Source: JANMGV01 sp037440405
Lineage (GTDB): Bacteria; Planctomycetota; Planctomycetia; Pirellulales; Pirellulaceae
Direction of reading: 5' to 3'
Length of the DNA stretch: 64,000 nt
Assembly (NCBI GenBank): GCA_037440405.1
Contig: JBBIUE010000020.1
Span: forward strand, 1-64,000
In this document: piece after piece, positions 9,497 to 17,287 of the stretch
How positions within the stretch are numbered: position 1 is the stretch's first letter
How the letters are laid out: every line of letters starts with the position of its first letter
Position numbers and translations under genes: made by a program
Notes under the pieces: model-generated
What the model was told of the DNA's origin: nothing
Seen by the model: the letters and a program-made list of their open reading frames with translations, nothing else
Database searches by the model: none

Positions 9497-9542
9497 CGGT
9501 AAGTAGCGGTAAGTGCCACACACTCGGTAAGTGCTACCCAAC
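9497..9542. repeat. Degenerate 18-bp tandem repeat
   Basis: Two 18-bp units beginning CGGTAAGTG start at 9507 and 9525, preceded by a truncated 10-bp copy at 9497. The first reads on into CCACACACT and the second into CTACCCAAC. The 18-bp period equals that of the repeat at 275-328. Confidence 0.65.
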
Positions 9543-9609
9543 AAATAGAGCCGGGACTCAGGTACCTGCCAACCAACCGAGGCCGCAGTTAAGAGCGGCG
9601 TAAAGAGCA

Positions 9610-9654
9610 TGCCACCCAAGAACACAAGAACTTGCCACCCAAGGACACAAGAAC
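9610..9654. repeat. Two-copy 22-bp direct repeat
   Basis: Copies at 9610-9631 and 9633-9654 begin TGCCACCCAAG and end ACACAAGAAC, differing at one base. The word TGCCAC is shared with the neighbouring array. Confidence 0.75.
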
Positions 9655-9746
9655 ATGCCCGCTACGAGTGGTTTGGGATTTGCGAACGCACGCAAGTCGT
9701 ATGTGCTACGGTGATCAACCTCCGAATCATTGCTGCGATGATCCGG

Positions 9747-10319
9747 CTAGAATTGGTCTAACATTTCTCGGAGGAGTTCCATCGGTAGACCGACGACGTT
9801 CGATGCGGAGCCGGTTTTAAGTTCAATCCAGTCGAGATCGTCCTGATAACCGAATGCACCTGCCTTACCTTGCCATCGCTCGCTGTCCAGGTATTGCTCC
9901 AGTTCGTCATCCGAAATAGGCTTCATGAACAAACGCGAAACATCGACACGGACCCGCGATTTCTTGGAAGGTAGTTCTAGGAGACATAAACCACTGTAGA
10001 CAGCGTGATCGCGACCTCGAAGAAAAGTCAGCATCTCTCTGGCATGCTCCCGATTCTCAGGTTTGCCGAGAATGCGCCCCAAGCATTCGGCGACGGTATC
10101 GCAGGCAATGATCAAGCCTTCTGTCACTTTGTCAGCAACATTCTCGGCTTTTTGCCATGCCAACCGAGCCACCAGTTCCGGCGGCGTCTCGCGCGAGCAG
10201 ATGCCGCATTCCGCATTGGGATCCGGTACAACGACGCGAAATCGATAGCCGTGTTCGCGAAGTAGTGCTGCGCGCCTTGGCGATTGGCTGGCAAGGATGA
10301 TTTCGCGGTGCGCAGTCAT
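9747..10319 (-). CDS. maf: Maf-like nucleotide pyrophosphatase
   Basis: This 190-residue protein has the Maf signature ILASQSPRRAALL at its start, the CDT (Asp base) motif in IIACDTVAE, and the terminal KAGAFGYQD and NVVGLPMELL segments. Maf enzymes hydrolyse modified or canonical nucleoside triphosphates to the monophosphate and prevent misincorporation. The common Glu-Thr-Pro motif appears as RETPPELVARLAWQKA. The first Lys/Asp of the DT[VI]V box is Ala-Glu here, a variation to check for specificity. The start at 10319 is preferred over 10358 because the family begins a few residues before ILAS; it lies 4 nt after the stop of the DUF3467 gene, so the pair is probably co-transcribed. Confidence 0.93.
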   Translation of the reverse strand: MTAHREIILASQSPRRAALLREHGYRFRVVVPDPNAECGICSRETPPELVARLAWQKAENVADKVTEGLIIACDTVAECLGRILGKPENREHAREMLTFLRGRDHAVYSGLCLLELPSKKSRVRVDVSRLFMKPISDDELEQYLDSERWQGKAGAFGYQDDLDWIELKTGSASNVVGLPMELLREMLDQF

Positions 10320-10323
10320 GACA

Positions 10324-11046
10324 TCAATCGGTTGGCGGATGCTGTGAGGGAGGACCATCGAAGTCAGGCCCCGGAAATTCCGGCAAATCGTTGTTGGGGG
10401 GAGGAGGGGGAGGGAAGCCGAGCCGAGGACGTGTCTGCTCCCAAGCAGTTTTCAGTGATTCCAGAACGCGAGCAATCTGTCCTGCTGCCATGAAGACGCG
10501 CGCGCTGACCGACGATTGCGGAAAAAAATTGGTAATGAAGTCAAATGAGAACTCATGTTGACCATGACCAATCATGACTGCGTTGGCGTAGACACCGCTC
10601 AGCAGTTCATCGCGCAGCTTCAAATCGTCGTAGACTTCTTGAGCCGTTGGCCTCCGCGGCGGCGGTGTCGGAATTCCTGCACCAACCAACGCGGATCCGG
10701 ATATCTCTTCCGGAGGATGAGCAGGCGTGATGGGCTGAGCCGTCGGGCTATTGCTGACCATCACTGAAACCGGTGCCGACGCAGGTAACGCTCCGTATCG
10801 CTGCTGATAGAGGCCGATGTTGGTGGCCAGCGCATCGGCAAACTGGGGCAGGACAGCATGTGGCATGACGATTCGGGCGGTAATCTGGTGGGGACGCCCT
10901 AGATTCTGAACGAAATCCAGAACGAACTCCGTATTTCCTGTCATCACGATGACACCGGTACTAAACACTCCGCGTCCCACATGTTCGGGCACACGTGCGC
11001 GAACTGCGGGAGGTCCCTCTAATGGCTCATGGGGCGAATGGGTCAT
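10324..11046 (-). CDS. Protein with two DUF3467 domains
   Basis: The 240-residue protein holds two copies of a DUF3467-like module. The first (about 25-95) contains GNTEFVLDFVQNLG, ARIVMPHAVLPQFADAL and a terminal NIGLYQQRYG. The second (about 150-215) contains GHGQHEFSFDFITNF, ARVFMAAGQIARVLESL and TAWEQTRPRLG. A Pro-rich tail with seven or so consecutive prolines ends the protein. No signal peptide or membrane segment is visible, so it is likely cytoplasmic. The function of DUF3467 is unknown. The usual protein has one copy of about 100 residues, so this is a duplication. AGAGGAAG lies at good spacing before the ATG, and maf follows directly. Confidence 0.82.
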   Translation of the reverse strand: MTHSPHEPLEGPPAVRARVPEHVGRGVFSTGVIVMTGNTEFVLDFVQNLGRPHQITARIVMPHAVLPQFADALATNIGLYQQRYGALPASAPVSVMVSNSPTAQPITPAHPPEEISGSALVGAGIPTPPPRRPTAQEVYDDLKLRDELLSGVYANAVMIGHGQHEFSFDFITNFFPQSSVSARVFMAAGQIARVLESLKTAWEQTRPRLGFPPPPPPNNDLPEFPGPDFDGPPSQHPPTD

Positions 11047-11228
11047 GACTTCCTCTTTCTATTAATGGAACAACAACCAGGGCTGGCGTGATTCAACATT
11101 CTCCAGAACATCGTTGAAGAATCCATGCTGCCTTGCGAGTCGATGCGAACTCATCGGTTGAAGCAACCACTCCACCATTCGGACTGTCAACGAAATGTTT
11201 CGATCATCGAACCGCGACACAAGCTCCG

Positions 11229-12839
11229 TTACACGGCGAGAGGATCGACGGCTGGTTCGTTCGAACCAGAAGGGGCCAGCTCCTTTTGCACACGTTCCGG
11301 GGCAGCAATTCGAACCAGCATAACATCCTTGCTGACCAAGAGAAGATTGATTTGAAAAACGATCGCCGCCGCCAGAGAAAAAAAGAGCATGCCCCCAGAA
11401 GCGCGCACCTCATACATCTTCGTCAGCGACCAAGTCACGTTCAGAATGGCAACGGGTGTGTACTTGATTTGATTATTCGTTTCCGTCAGATAGGAATACA
11501 TCATCGGAATGATGATTCCCATCATCAGCAGTGTTGCCAAAATGGCGAGGCCGCTGACCACTCGATTGCGCAACCACGGTTGAAAAGCCAGCAAGATCAA
11601 TCTGGTAATACCTAAGTAGACAGCGATGTAACTGCCCACAAGAAGACCATAGTCGATCGCCTCGCTTTGGTTGGAACCGCTGCTCAGTCGATGGATAAAT
11701 AAAGGTAGTAGAATGACTCCAATCAATGCGGAGAAATAGCTGACCACGCAGAAGATGTAACCCGTCCCTGGACCGGGGCTGAACCAAGTGAGAAAAAGCC
11801 TACTTGCGATGGTTGTCGGCAATTGACGCTGTGCTCGCGGCGACAGCATTCCCGACTCGCAAATGGAGAACGCGCCGAAAACAGACCAGTGGACTCCCAG
11901 AATGGTAAAAAGTACCATCCAAACTTCATAATCCACGACAAAGACCTGCATCATGACAAAAATAGAAACAAACAAGGCATGCTGTCCCCAAACGCTCCAG
12001 CGAATGGCGGTTGAGTGATTGTCACTTTCAAAACTGATATTGGCAGCGGCAAGCCGGAGGAACAACCAGCTATAGGAAAGGGCGGCCACAACCGCTGCTA
12101 CAATGCCAAACCACTGCCCCATATCATCCGGAATCCAATTCATGGAAATCATTTGTAAAAGCATGATTCCCATAATGAGGGTTACTGTCGACGTAAACAA
12201 CAGTTGCATGAGCATAGTGATTACGATCAGTCGCGAGAATCGTTTGCCTAAGGTTGCCGCAAAAACACTGAAACAAGACAAGACGAGCGATAGGAGGAAG
12301 GACGATCCCAAGACGATCAAAAGGGTTGAGATCGACAACCCTCGCAATAAGTAGGTTACGGAGATGCATGGGGCGAGTGCAGAAAGATACAGCAGGGTTT
12401 GCAAGGCGGCTACTGCGACTTTGCCAGTAACAATTTGATTTGCAGATAGCGTCGAGATGCTCAGTACTTCAAACGTACCATGTTCGACTTCATTGGACAT
12501 CGATCGATAAGTGGCCATGGGTACGATGATGCCAGTTGGGACTAAGAGAATCATCATGTACCCAATCAGCATTTGCGGACCGGTAGGAGCATAGAAGATC
12601 TGCGGCGACAGCAAGCTTGTTCCGAGCAGCGTCCATACGAGAATCGCCAGCAATACCAACTGAAGAGTCACAATAAACTGATGGCTCTTCAACGCTTGTC
12701 GTGTTTCTTTCACCAGGATGGGGTTCATCCGATCCACGAAACGTGACGTGAATTGAGTCCATCGCGATTCCACGCTAGAGATAGCTTCGGTAACCGTTGA
12801 AGTCGACTGAGATGGGATTGCATCGTCAAGAAGTTTCAC
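11229..12839 (-). CDS. ABC-2 type transporter permease
   Basis: This 536-residue protein has about twelve hydrophobic segments, the first after a soluble N-terminal part with NPILVKETRQALKSHQF, a pattern of ABC-2 permeases. The conserved SNEVEHGTFEVLSISTLSANQIVTGK stretch around residue 120 is the cytoplasmic coupling helix region that touches the ATPase. The GTG at 12839 is chosen because it makes a 4-nt GTGA overlap with the ATPase stop, replacing an upstream start that would overlap by 60 nt. Together with the ATPase it forms an ABC exporter whose substrate is unknown. The pair is linked to the 741-residue membrane protein upstream. Confidence 0.88.
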   Translation of the reverse strand: MKLLDDAIPSQSTSTVTEAISSVESRWTQFTSRFVDRMNPILVKETRQALKSHQFIVTLQLVLLAILVWTLLGTSLLSPQIFYAPTGPQMLIGYMMILLVPTGIIVPMATYRSMSNEVEHGTFEVLSISTLSANQIVTGKVAVAALQTLLYLSALAPCISVTYLLRGLSISTLLIVLGSSFLLSLVLSCFSVFAATLGKRFSRLIVITMLMQLLFTSTVTLIMGIMLLQMISMNWIPDDMGQWFGIVAAVVAALSYSWLFLRLAAANISFESDNHSTAIRWSVWGQHALFVSIFVMMQVFVVDYEVWMVLFTILGVHWSVFGAFSICESGMLSPRAQRQLPTTIASRLFLTWFSPGPGTGYIFCVVSYFSALIGVILLPLFIHRLSSGSNQSEAIDYGLLVGSYIAVYLGITRLILLAFQPWLRNRVVSGLAILATLLMMGIIIPMMYSYLTETNNQIKYTPVAILNVTWSLTKMYEVRASGGMLFFSLAAAIVFQINLLLVSKDVMLVRIAAPERVQKELAPSGSNEPAVDPLAV

Positions 12840-13786
12840 TGGACGGCTCCCGTTGTAATCTGCATGAAAATGTCTTCGAGCGAGTGTGTCTCGGCGGTCC
12901 ATGCTAGCACAAAGAACCCTTCGAGGATGATCGATCGCAACAATTCTGCCTGCTCCCGCTCTGTCCCTGAAAAGTCAAAACGAACTCGGTTCCCCTGTTG
13001 CTCGATTTTCAATGTTGGGGTCCGAGAGCTCAACCAAATTCGACATTGGTCAGCGTTTTCAAGCAAGTTGACTTCAATGACCGTCGAGCCTTGCATTTTT
13101 CTTCGAATCTCGTCCAAGCAGCCCACGGCCAACAAATTCCCTCGCTCAATAATGCCGACATGATCGACCATTTCGGCGAGCTCTGTCAAAATGTGTGAGG
13201 AGACCAGAATGGCTTTCCCATCGACGGCAAGCTGCCGGATCATTTGCCGGAGTTCGATTCTCGCCCTGGGATCCAACCCGTTGGCTGGTTCATCTAAGAT
13301 GAGAACGGCTGGATCATGGATCATCGCCCGCCCCAGGCTCAATCGTTGGCGCATGCCTTTCGATAAGCCATTGATCGGCTTGTCTGCAATTTTATCGAGC
13401 CCCGTGAACCCAAGCACTCTTCGCACTCCCCGGACTCGCTCCATTCCCACCATCCCGTACGATCGTGCAAAGAAATCCAAGTACTCTTCGCAATTCATAT
13501 AGGGATAGGTGCCGAATCCATCGGGCATGAATCCCATCCGTTTTCGGACCAAGTCTGGATCCGTGATGGAACTGAAACCATCGATCAAGGCATCGCCGTA
13601 AGTCGGCAGATCCAGAGTGGCGAGGATGCGCATACTGGTGGTTTTGCCGGCACCATTCGGGCCAATAAACCCAAACACCTGTCCTCGATCAACTTCGAAG
13701 GAAACATCATTCACCGCGTGCGTCTTGCCATAGAAGCGATGCAAGCGACGCAATTCGATCAGGGGATGCGATGCCTGGTATAACAT
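12836..13786 (-). CDS. ABC transporter ATP-binding protein
   Basis: This 316-residue ATPase of the CcmA/NatA type has Walker A GPNGAGKT at 42-49, a Q-loop region reading GFMPDGFGTYP (Gln replaced by Pro/Asp), signature LSKGMRQRLSLGRA, Walker B VLILDEPANGLDP and the H-loop SSHILTELAE. A C-terminal extension of about 70 residues follows, as in ABC-2 exporters. It energises the permease encoded directly after it. The ATG at 13786 overlaps the preceding stop (TGATG); upstream GTG/TTG options at 13789 and 13792 are less likely. The missing Q-loop Gln is unusual and should be confirmed by alignment. Confidence 0.93.
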   Translation of the reverse strand: MLYQASHPLIELRRLHRFYGKTHAVNDVSFEVDRGQVFGFIGPNGAGKTTSMRILATLDLPTYGDALIDGFSSITDPDLVRKRMGFMPDGFGTYPYMNCEEYLDFFARSYGMVGMERVRGVRRVLGFTGLDKIADKPINGLSKGMRQRLSLGRAMIHDPAVLILDEPANGLDPRARIELRQMIRQLAVDGKAILVSSHILTELAEMVDHVGIIERGNLLAVGCLDEIRRKMQGSTVIEVNLLENADQCRIWLSSRTPTLKIEQQGNRVRFDFSGTEREQAELLRSIILEGFFVLAWTAETHSLEDIFMQITTGAVQ

Positions 13787-16011
13787 CACCAAATCCCCTC
13801 AACGCAATGGAGCCCTTTACTCTCTTTCGCCGGTTTGAATCCCCGATCGATGAATGGAGCGTCATCGAGTAAGAGAAGAAACTCGTTATTCCTCGGTGTA
13901 GCAATGGATTGTGGTGGATATTGGGTAAATATCCGTTCGAGCTCCCATTCCATAAGCGGCGCGGGACCATTATTTCCAGGTCGATATCGACTTCGGTAGC
14001 CCCAGGTTTCAAAAATCCTGTTATAAAGACGTGTTGGCTTTTCAAGCGCAATTAACTCTCGCCAAAGAGCTTGCAACTTGATTCTCGCATCAATCTTGTC
14101 CAATTCCTTCAAATTGACGACCGAATCAGATTCGACAAACTGAGCGTAAAACATTTGTTCGTCATGTCGAAAAAACGCGTGGGACCATCGAACGCCTGAA
14201 GTATTCTTCACGGTCAGACCACTTCGATCCGTCGCTAACTCCACATCAAATAGTTTGAGGTACCGTACCGGATGCCTCACGAGGAACTGAGTTTGTTCGC
14301 GCGATGCGAGAACATTATGGAAGACCTGTTGATCACCCTGCCAAGCGTGATGGACTTTGCGATTCACGTCATAACTGGCGCTCAGCATGCGAATCACTTC
14401 CGTCTCCGGTCCTACTCGCATTTCGTTTGGAGGCCAACCGCTGTAATAAGTCTGGCGGGACCAAGCAAATCCTTCTTCATTTCTGGCGTCGTACCAGGTT
14501 AGCGACCGAATCCGACATCGAGTTCCGATTCCTTCTTGTGCGAATGCGAAAAGAAATATCCCCACTGTAAACAGGAACGCAACGGTGGGAAATGCGATGA
14601 TGAGGAGAGCGCGTCGTCCACTTCGCCAGGCATACCAGATTTGACCTGGTCCGACGATTGCAGAAAAGCAGATGATCCATGCGACGAATGGGCGTACCGG
14701 CGACCGGCTCACCTCCGGAATTTGCCAATTCCAATAAGCGTCTCCCGACTCCGCAGCCGCATTGACTCCTCTCCGTCCAATCGCTCTCAGCGAGAACGTT
14801 GAGCGCTGAGTCGCCATGAGGATTTGTGACAATGTCTGAGCGTCATTCGGCTTGTTTGTCACAATCAGTTTGCCGAATCCATACGAGAATTGTGCGATGA
14901 GCCTCTCGCTTAATTCCGTTCCGACATCCAGGTCAAGATTCGTCTGATTTCCTCTTGCGACGTTGGAGGACGGAGAAGCAGATTCGATGTTGTCTGGATC
15001 TTCTGGACCCAACTTCGGTGCATTGCCTTGAATCGTTGCATTTGGCTGAGGCATTGTCCTGTTGAAGATATTATCACTGATTTCCAAAAGGGTTCCCGGT
15101 AACGTTGCGTGCCCGACAATTGACTCAAGGGTGTTTTTGTTCAGCCTACCGCTCTCCGTCAGAATCAATACTCCGCCCCCTTGGACGAAATGGCGAAGTA
15201 CCCGTTGTCGATCTTGATCAAGATGCAGAAAACTGGCCAGAGGAAGGGTGATCGTCCCTGAAGAACTGATCTCCAACCAATTCTTGCCAAGCAGTTCTTC
15301 GGACATCTTTTGAAGAACCGGTTTCTCTGAATAGATGTTCCCGAAAAAGTTTAATTGATCATCGACTGTGCTGTGCATCCAGCCATTCGACTGACCTTCT
15401 TGCAACTGTGCATTGGGCCCCATGTTGTTCGCGAAAACATTGCCTTGCTCCTTTGGTATCAGGAGCAATTCAGTGATGCACGATTGCATTGTCATGCTTA
15501 GAAATAAATTGTGCAGCTTTGACTCGCGACCAAAACCGCTTAACTTCCTTCCATCCTTGAAGACCTCGATATAAATTGCATCCGCGATCACGTCGGTTTG
15601 AGTGATCGTCGCCGTTGAGGCATTCATCTGACCACGTTTGATCTGCAGCGACACTCGTTGCGCCATGCAGTCCTCCAGGTCGTAATTTCGTATCCCTCGA
15701 ATCACAATCTCCAGATCGGCATCCGACGGAAACGGCAATCCATCAGCGCGACTAACATGAACGTGAACTAATTTACCGCCTTGACTTAATAGAAGTGGGA
15801 TGGATGCCGAGATGATCAATGAATCGGTTTCCCCCAGCATCGGCTCGCCCGCAAACTGAAAGCTCGATATCACTTTGTCGGGGGGAATAATCTGACGGTA
15901 GATTTGGGCGTGTGCAAGCGAAGGCAAAAGCATCGCTGCCAACACCACTGCCTTGCGAACCGGTATACCGAAAACGAAACTGTTCAGTAGCTGTTCAAAC
16001 CGTCGTGTCAT
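13786..16011 (-). CDS. Large membrane protein of an ABC export operon, function unknown
   Basis: This 741-residue protein starts with a signal peptide (hydrophobic run and LAHA cleavage-type end about residue 24). A long extracytoplasmic part follows, containing a segment that reads like a glutamine-amidotransferase or GldG-like domain: HFVQGGGVLILTESGRLNK. Two membrane segments (about residues 460-510, separated by WRSGRRA) then lead to a C-terminal soluble domain of about 230 residues. The layout resembles the GldG-type subunits that accompany gliding-motility ABC transporters, but this is inference. It overlaps the next gene's start by 1 nt and the previous gene's end by 17 nt, so all four genes from 16294 to 11229 are one operon. 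Confidence 0.8.
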   Translation of the reverse strand: MTRRFEQLLNSFVFGIPVRKAVVLAAMLLPSLAHAQIYRQIIPPDKVISSFQFAGEPMLGETDSLIISASIPLLLSQGGKLVHVHVSRADGLPFPSDADLEIVIRGIRNYDLEDCMAQRVSLQIKRGQMNASTATITQTDVIADAIYIEVFKDGRKLSGFGRESKLHNLFLSMTMQSCITELLLIPKEQGNVFANNMGPNAQLQEGQSNGWMHSTVDDQLNFFGNIYSEKPVLQKMSEELLGKNWLEISSSGTITLPLASFLHLDQDRQRVLRHFVQGGGVLILTESGRLNKNTLESIVGHATLPGTLLEISDNIFNRTMPQPNATIQGNAPKLGPEDPDNIESASPSSNVARGNQTNLDLDVGTELSERLIAQFSYGFGKLIVTNKPNDAQTLSQILMATQRSTFSLRAIGRRGVNAAAESGDAYWNWQIPEVSRSPVRPFVAWIICFSAIVGPGQIWYAWRSGRRALLIIAFPTVAFLFTVGIFLFAFAQEGIGTRCRIRSLTWYDARNEEGFAWSRQTYYSGWPPNEMRVGPETEVIRMLSASYDVNRKVHHAWQGDQQVFHNVLASREQTQFLVRHPVRYLKLFDVELATDRSGLTVKNTSGVRWSHAFFRHDEQMFYAQFVESDSVVNLKELDKIDARIKLQALWRELIALEKPTRLYNRIFETWGYRSRYRPGNNGPAPLMEWELERIFTQYPPQSIATPRNNEFLLLLDDAPFIDRGFKPAKESKGLHCVEGIW

Positions 16012-16294
16012 GTTCGTGACGAACCTCCACTTGGGTTGGTGGTAGCCGATCCTCGGCAAATGGGCTCGCCGGGTCATCGTGTCGCAGTGTATATTGCCCG
16101 AGCCATCCGAGAGGCCAAACAATCAAAAAGAGAATGGCATACAAAGCGAAGCCGGTACCGAGGATCGCAGCTAAGGCGAGTAGTCCTTCGCCGATAACAT
16201 ATCCATACTCCGCCCGCACGATCTTGTACAACCACAAGAGGATGGCCACCATTGCGGTGAGCATCAGAAGACGCATGATTGGAGAGATGTGCAT
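15995..16294 (-). CDS. Small membrane protein
   Basis: This 99-residue protein has two membrane segments (IMRLLMLTAMVAILLWLYKIV and a second run near residues 30-65) and a hydrophilic C terminus ending EVRHEHDTTV. The ATG at 16294 follows GAGGG at good spacing; an upstream ATG at 16327 has no spaced ribosome site. It overlaps the 741-residue membrane protein by 17 nt and is the first gene of the ABC operon. I recognise no family. Confidence 0.7.
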   Translation of the reverse strand: MHISPIMRLLMLTAMVAILLWLYKIVRAEYGYVIGEGLLALAAILGTGFALYAILFLIVWPLGWLGQYTLRHDDPASPFAEDRLPPTQVEVRHEHDTTV

Positions 16295-16544
16295 GCTCTT
16301 TTCCCTCGCAGCAATCAGAAGAGGCATCCTTTGAATATTTGCAAACGGAGAGCAGATTATATCACAAAGTGTAAGCCTTAAGCGATATTTTAGGGAACCG
16401 TACTCGCATCTGGACAAACAGCCGAGAACGTGACGAAGGGAATCATCGCTGGTCCGCCAGTTACCGTTGCCGATTCGGAGCTGGGCCAGCAGCTCCGTTG
16501 TGCTGACGGCTCCGCTCCTACATTACCAAGGAAGCGGCTAGCTT
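16295..16544. other. Spacer between plsC and the ABC operon
   Basis: This 250-bp spacer separates the minus-strand plsC stop from the small membrane protein. It holds the perfect hairpin at 16476-16497 and a run GTAGGAGCGGAGCC-like sequence on the minus strand next to it. It may carry both the end of the upstream transcript and a promoter for the ABC operon; no clear -35/-10 pair is seen. Confidence 0.4.
16476..16497. repeat. Perfect 8-bp inverted repeat (hairpin)
   Basis: CGGAGCTG and CAGCTCCG are separated by six bases, giving a perfect GC-rich stem-loop 48 nt after the plsC stop on the minus strand. There is no T run after it, so it is either a weak or factor-assisted terminator, an mRNA stabiliser, or a copy of a dispersed repeat. 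Confidence 0.75.
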
Positions 16545-17243
16545 TCAGCACGGTTCATCCGAGCGACGCTCCTTGAGTTCCCGAACGCGGTTTTGGGCGC
16601 GATGAAGAAACTCGGTCTTCGGCTCGCCAGGGGTGAGACGCATTGGTTCCCCGATGGTGATCGAACTGAGGAGCGGAACGGGCAGAACTTCACCTCTGGG
16701 CAGAATGCGATTGAGGTTCTCCATATAGACCGGAACCAAGTCAAGCTCCGGTCGCTTCTTGGCAAGATAGTAGAGACCGCTTTTGAACTCATTCATCTCA
16801 CCGTCCAAAGCACGGCTGCCCTCAGGGAATACGATCAGCGAGTAGATGTCGCGCATCTCTCGAATCATCATCTCGACGGGGCTGTGATGAACCTTGATTT
16901 CGCGGCGATCGATGAGAATGGCATTGAAGGATCGAGCCATGAATCGCCGAAACTTGCTCGCTCCCCAGTAATCCGCAGCGGCCACAGGTCGAGTCAAGGA
17001 CCGCATTTCGCGCGGTAGGCAAGCCCATAAGACAACCGCATCCAGATGACTGGTATGGTTCGCGAAAAAGACCCGCTGTCGGAGATCGCAGTAATCATGC
17101 GTCCATCGAACCGTGAACCCACTGACAAAGCGAGCAGTCACGGCAATGGTTAGGCCGGTGAATCGCTCGAGCACAGTCGGCGGTCGCCGATCTTCCAAGA
17201 GAGCTGATGATTTGAAGGATTCTGCGGAGTTACTCATATCCAT
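16545..17243 (-). CDS. plsC: 1-acyl-sn-glycerol-3-phosphate acyltransferase
   Basis: This 232-residue protein has the acyltransferase HX4D motif as NHTSHLD (His63-Asp68), a second motif with SFNAILIDRRE, and FPEGSR at 139-144, which binds the glycerol-phosphate. It would transfer an acyl chain to lysophosphatidic acid to make phosphatidic acid at the membrane. An N-terminal hydrophobic stretch near residues 28-44 could attach it to the membrane. The ATG at 17243 is used, because longer options would overlap the preceding gene by about 75 nt. It follows the VWA protein by 44 bp and so may share its transcript. Confidence 0.88.
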   Translation of the reverse strand: MDMSNSAESFKSSALLEDRRPPTVLERFTGLTIAVTARFVSGFTVRWTHDYCDLRQRVFFANHTSHLDAVVLWACLPREMRSLTRPVAAADYWGASKFRRFMARSFNAILIDRREIKVHHSPVEMMIREMRDIYSLIVFPEGSRALDGEMNEFKSGLYYLAKKRPELDLVPVYMENLNRILPRGEVLPVPLLSSITIGEPMRLTPGEPKTEFLHRAQNRVRELKERRSDEPC

Positions 17244-17287
17244 AGTTTTGGTCGCGACGAGGTTTTTCGCAAGTCGAAACCCAAAGA

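Larger units (their letters stand above)
9417..9746. other. Intergenic region with short degenerate repeats
   Basis: No gene is supported between the convergent Nramp and maf genes. The segment holds two short tandem arrays listed separately, both built around TGCCAC or GGTAAGTG words. It lies between two stop codons, so it could carry terminators, but I see no hairpin with a T run. Confidence 0.6.
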
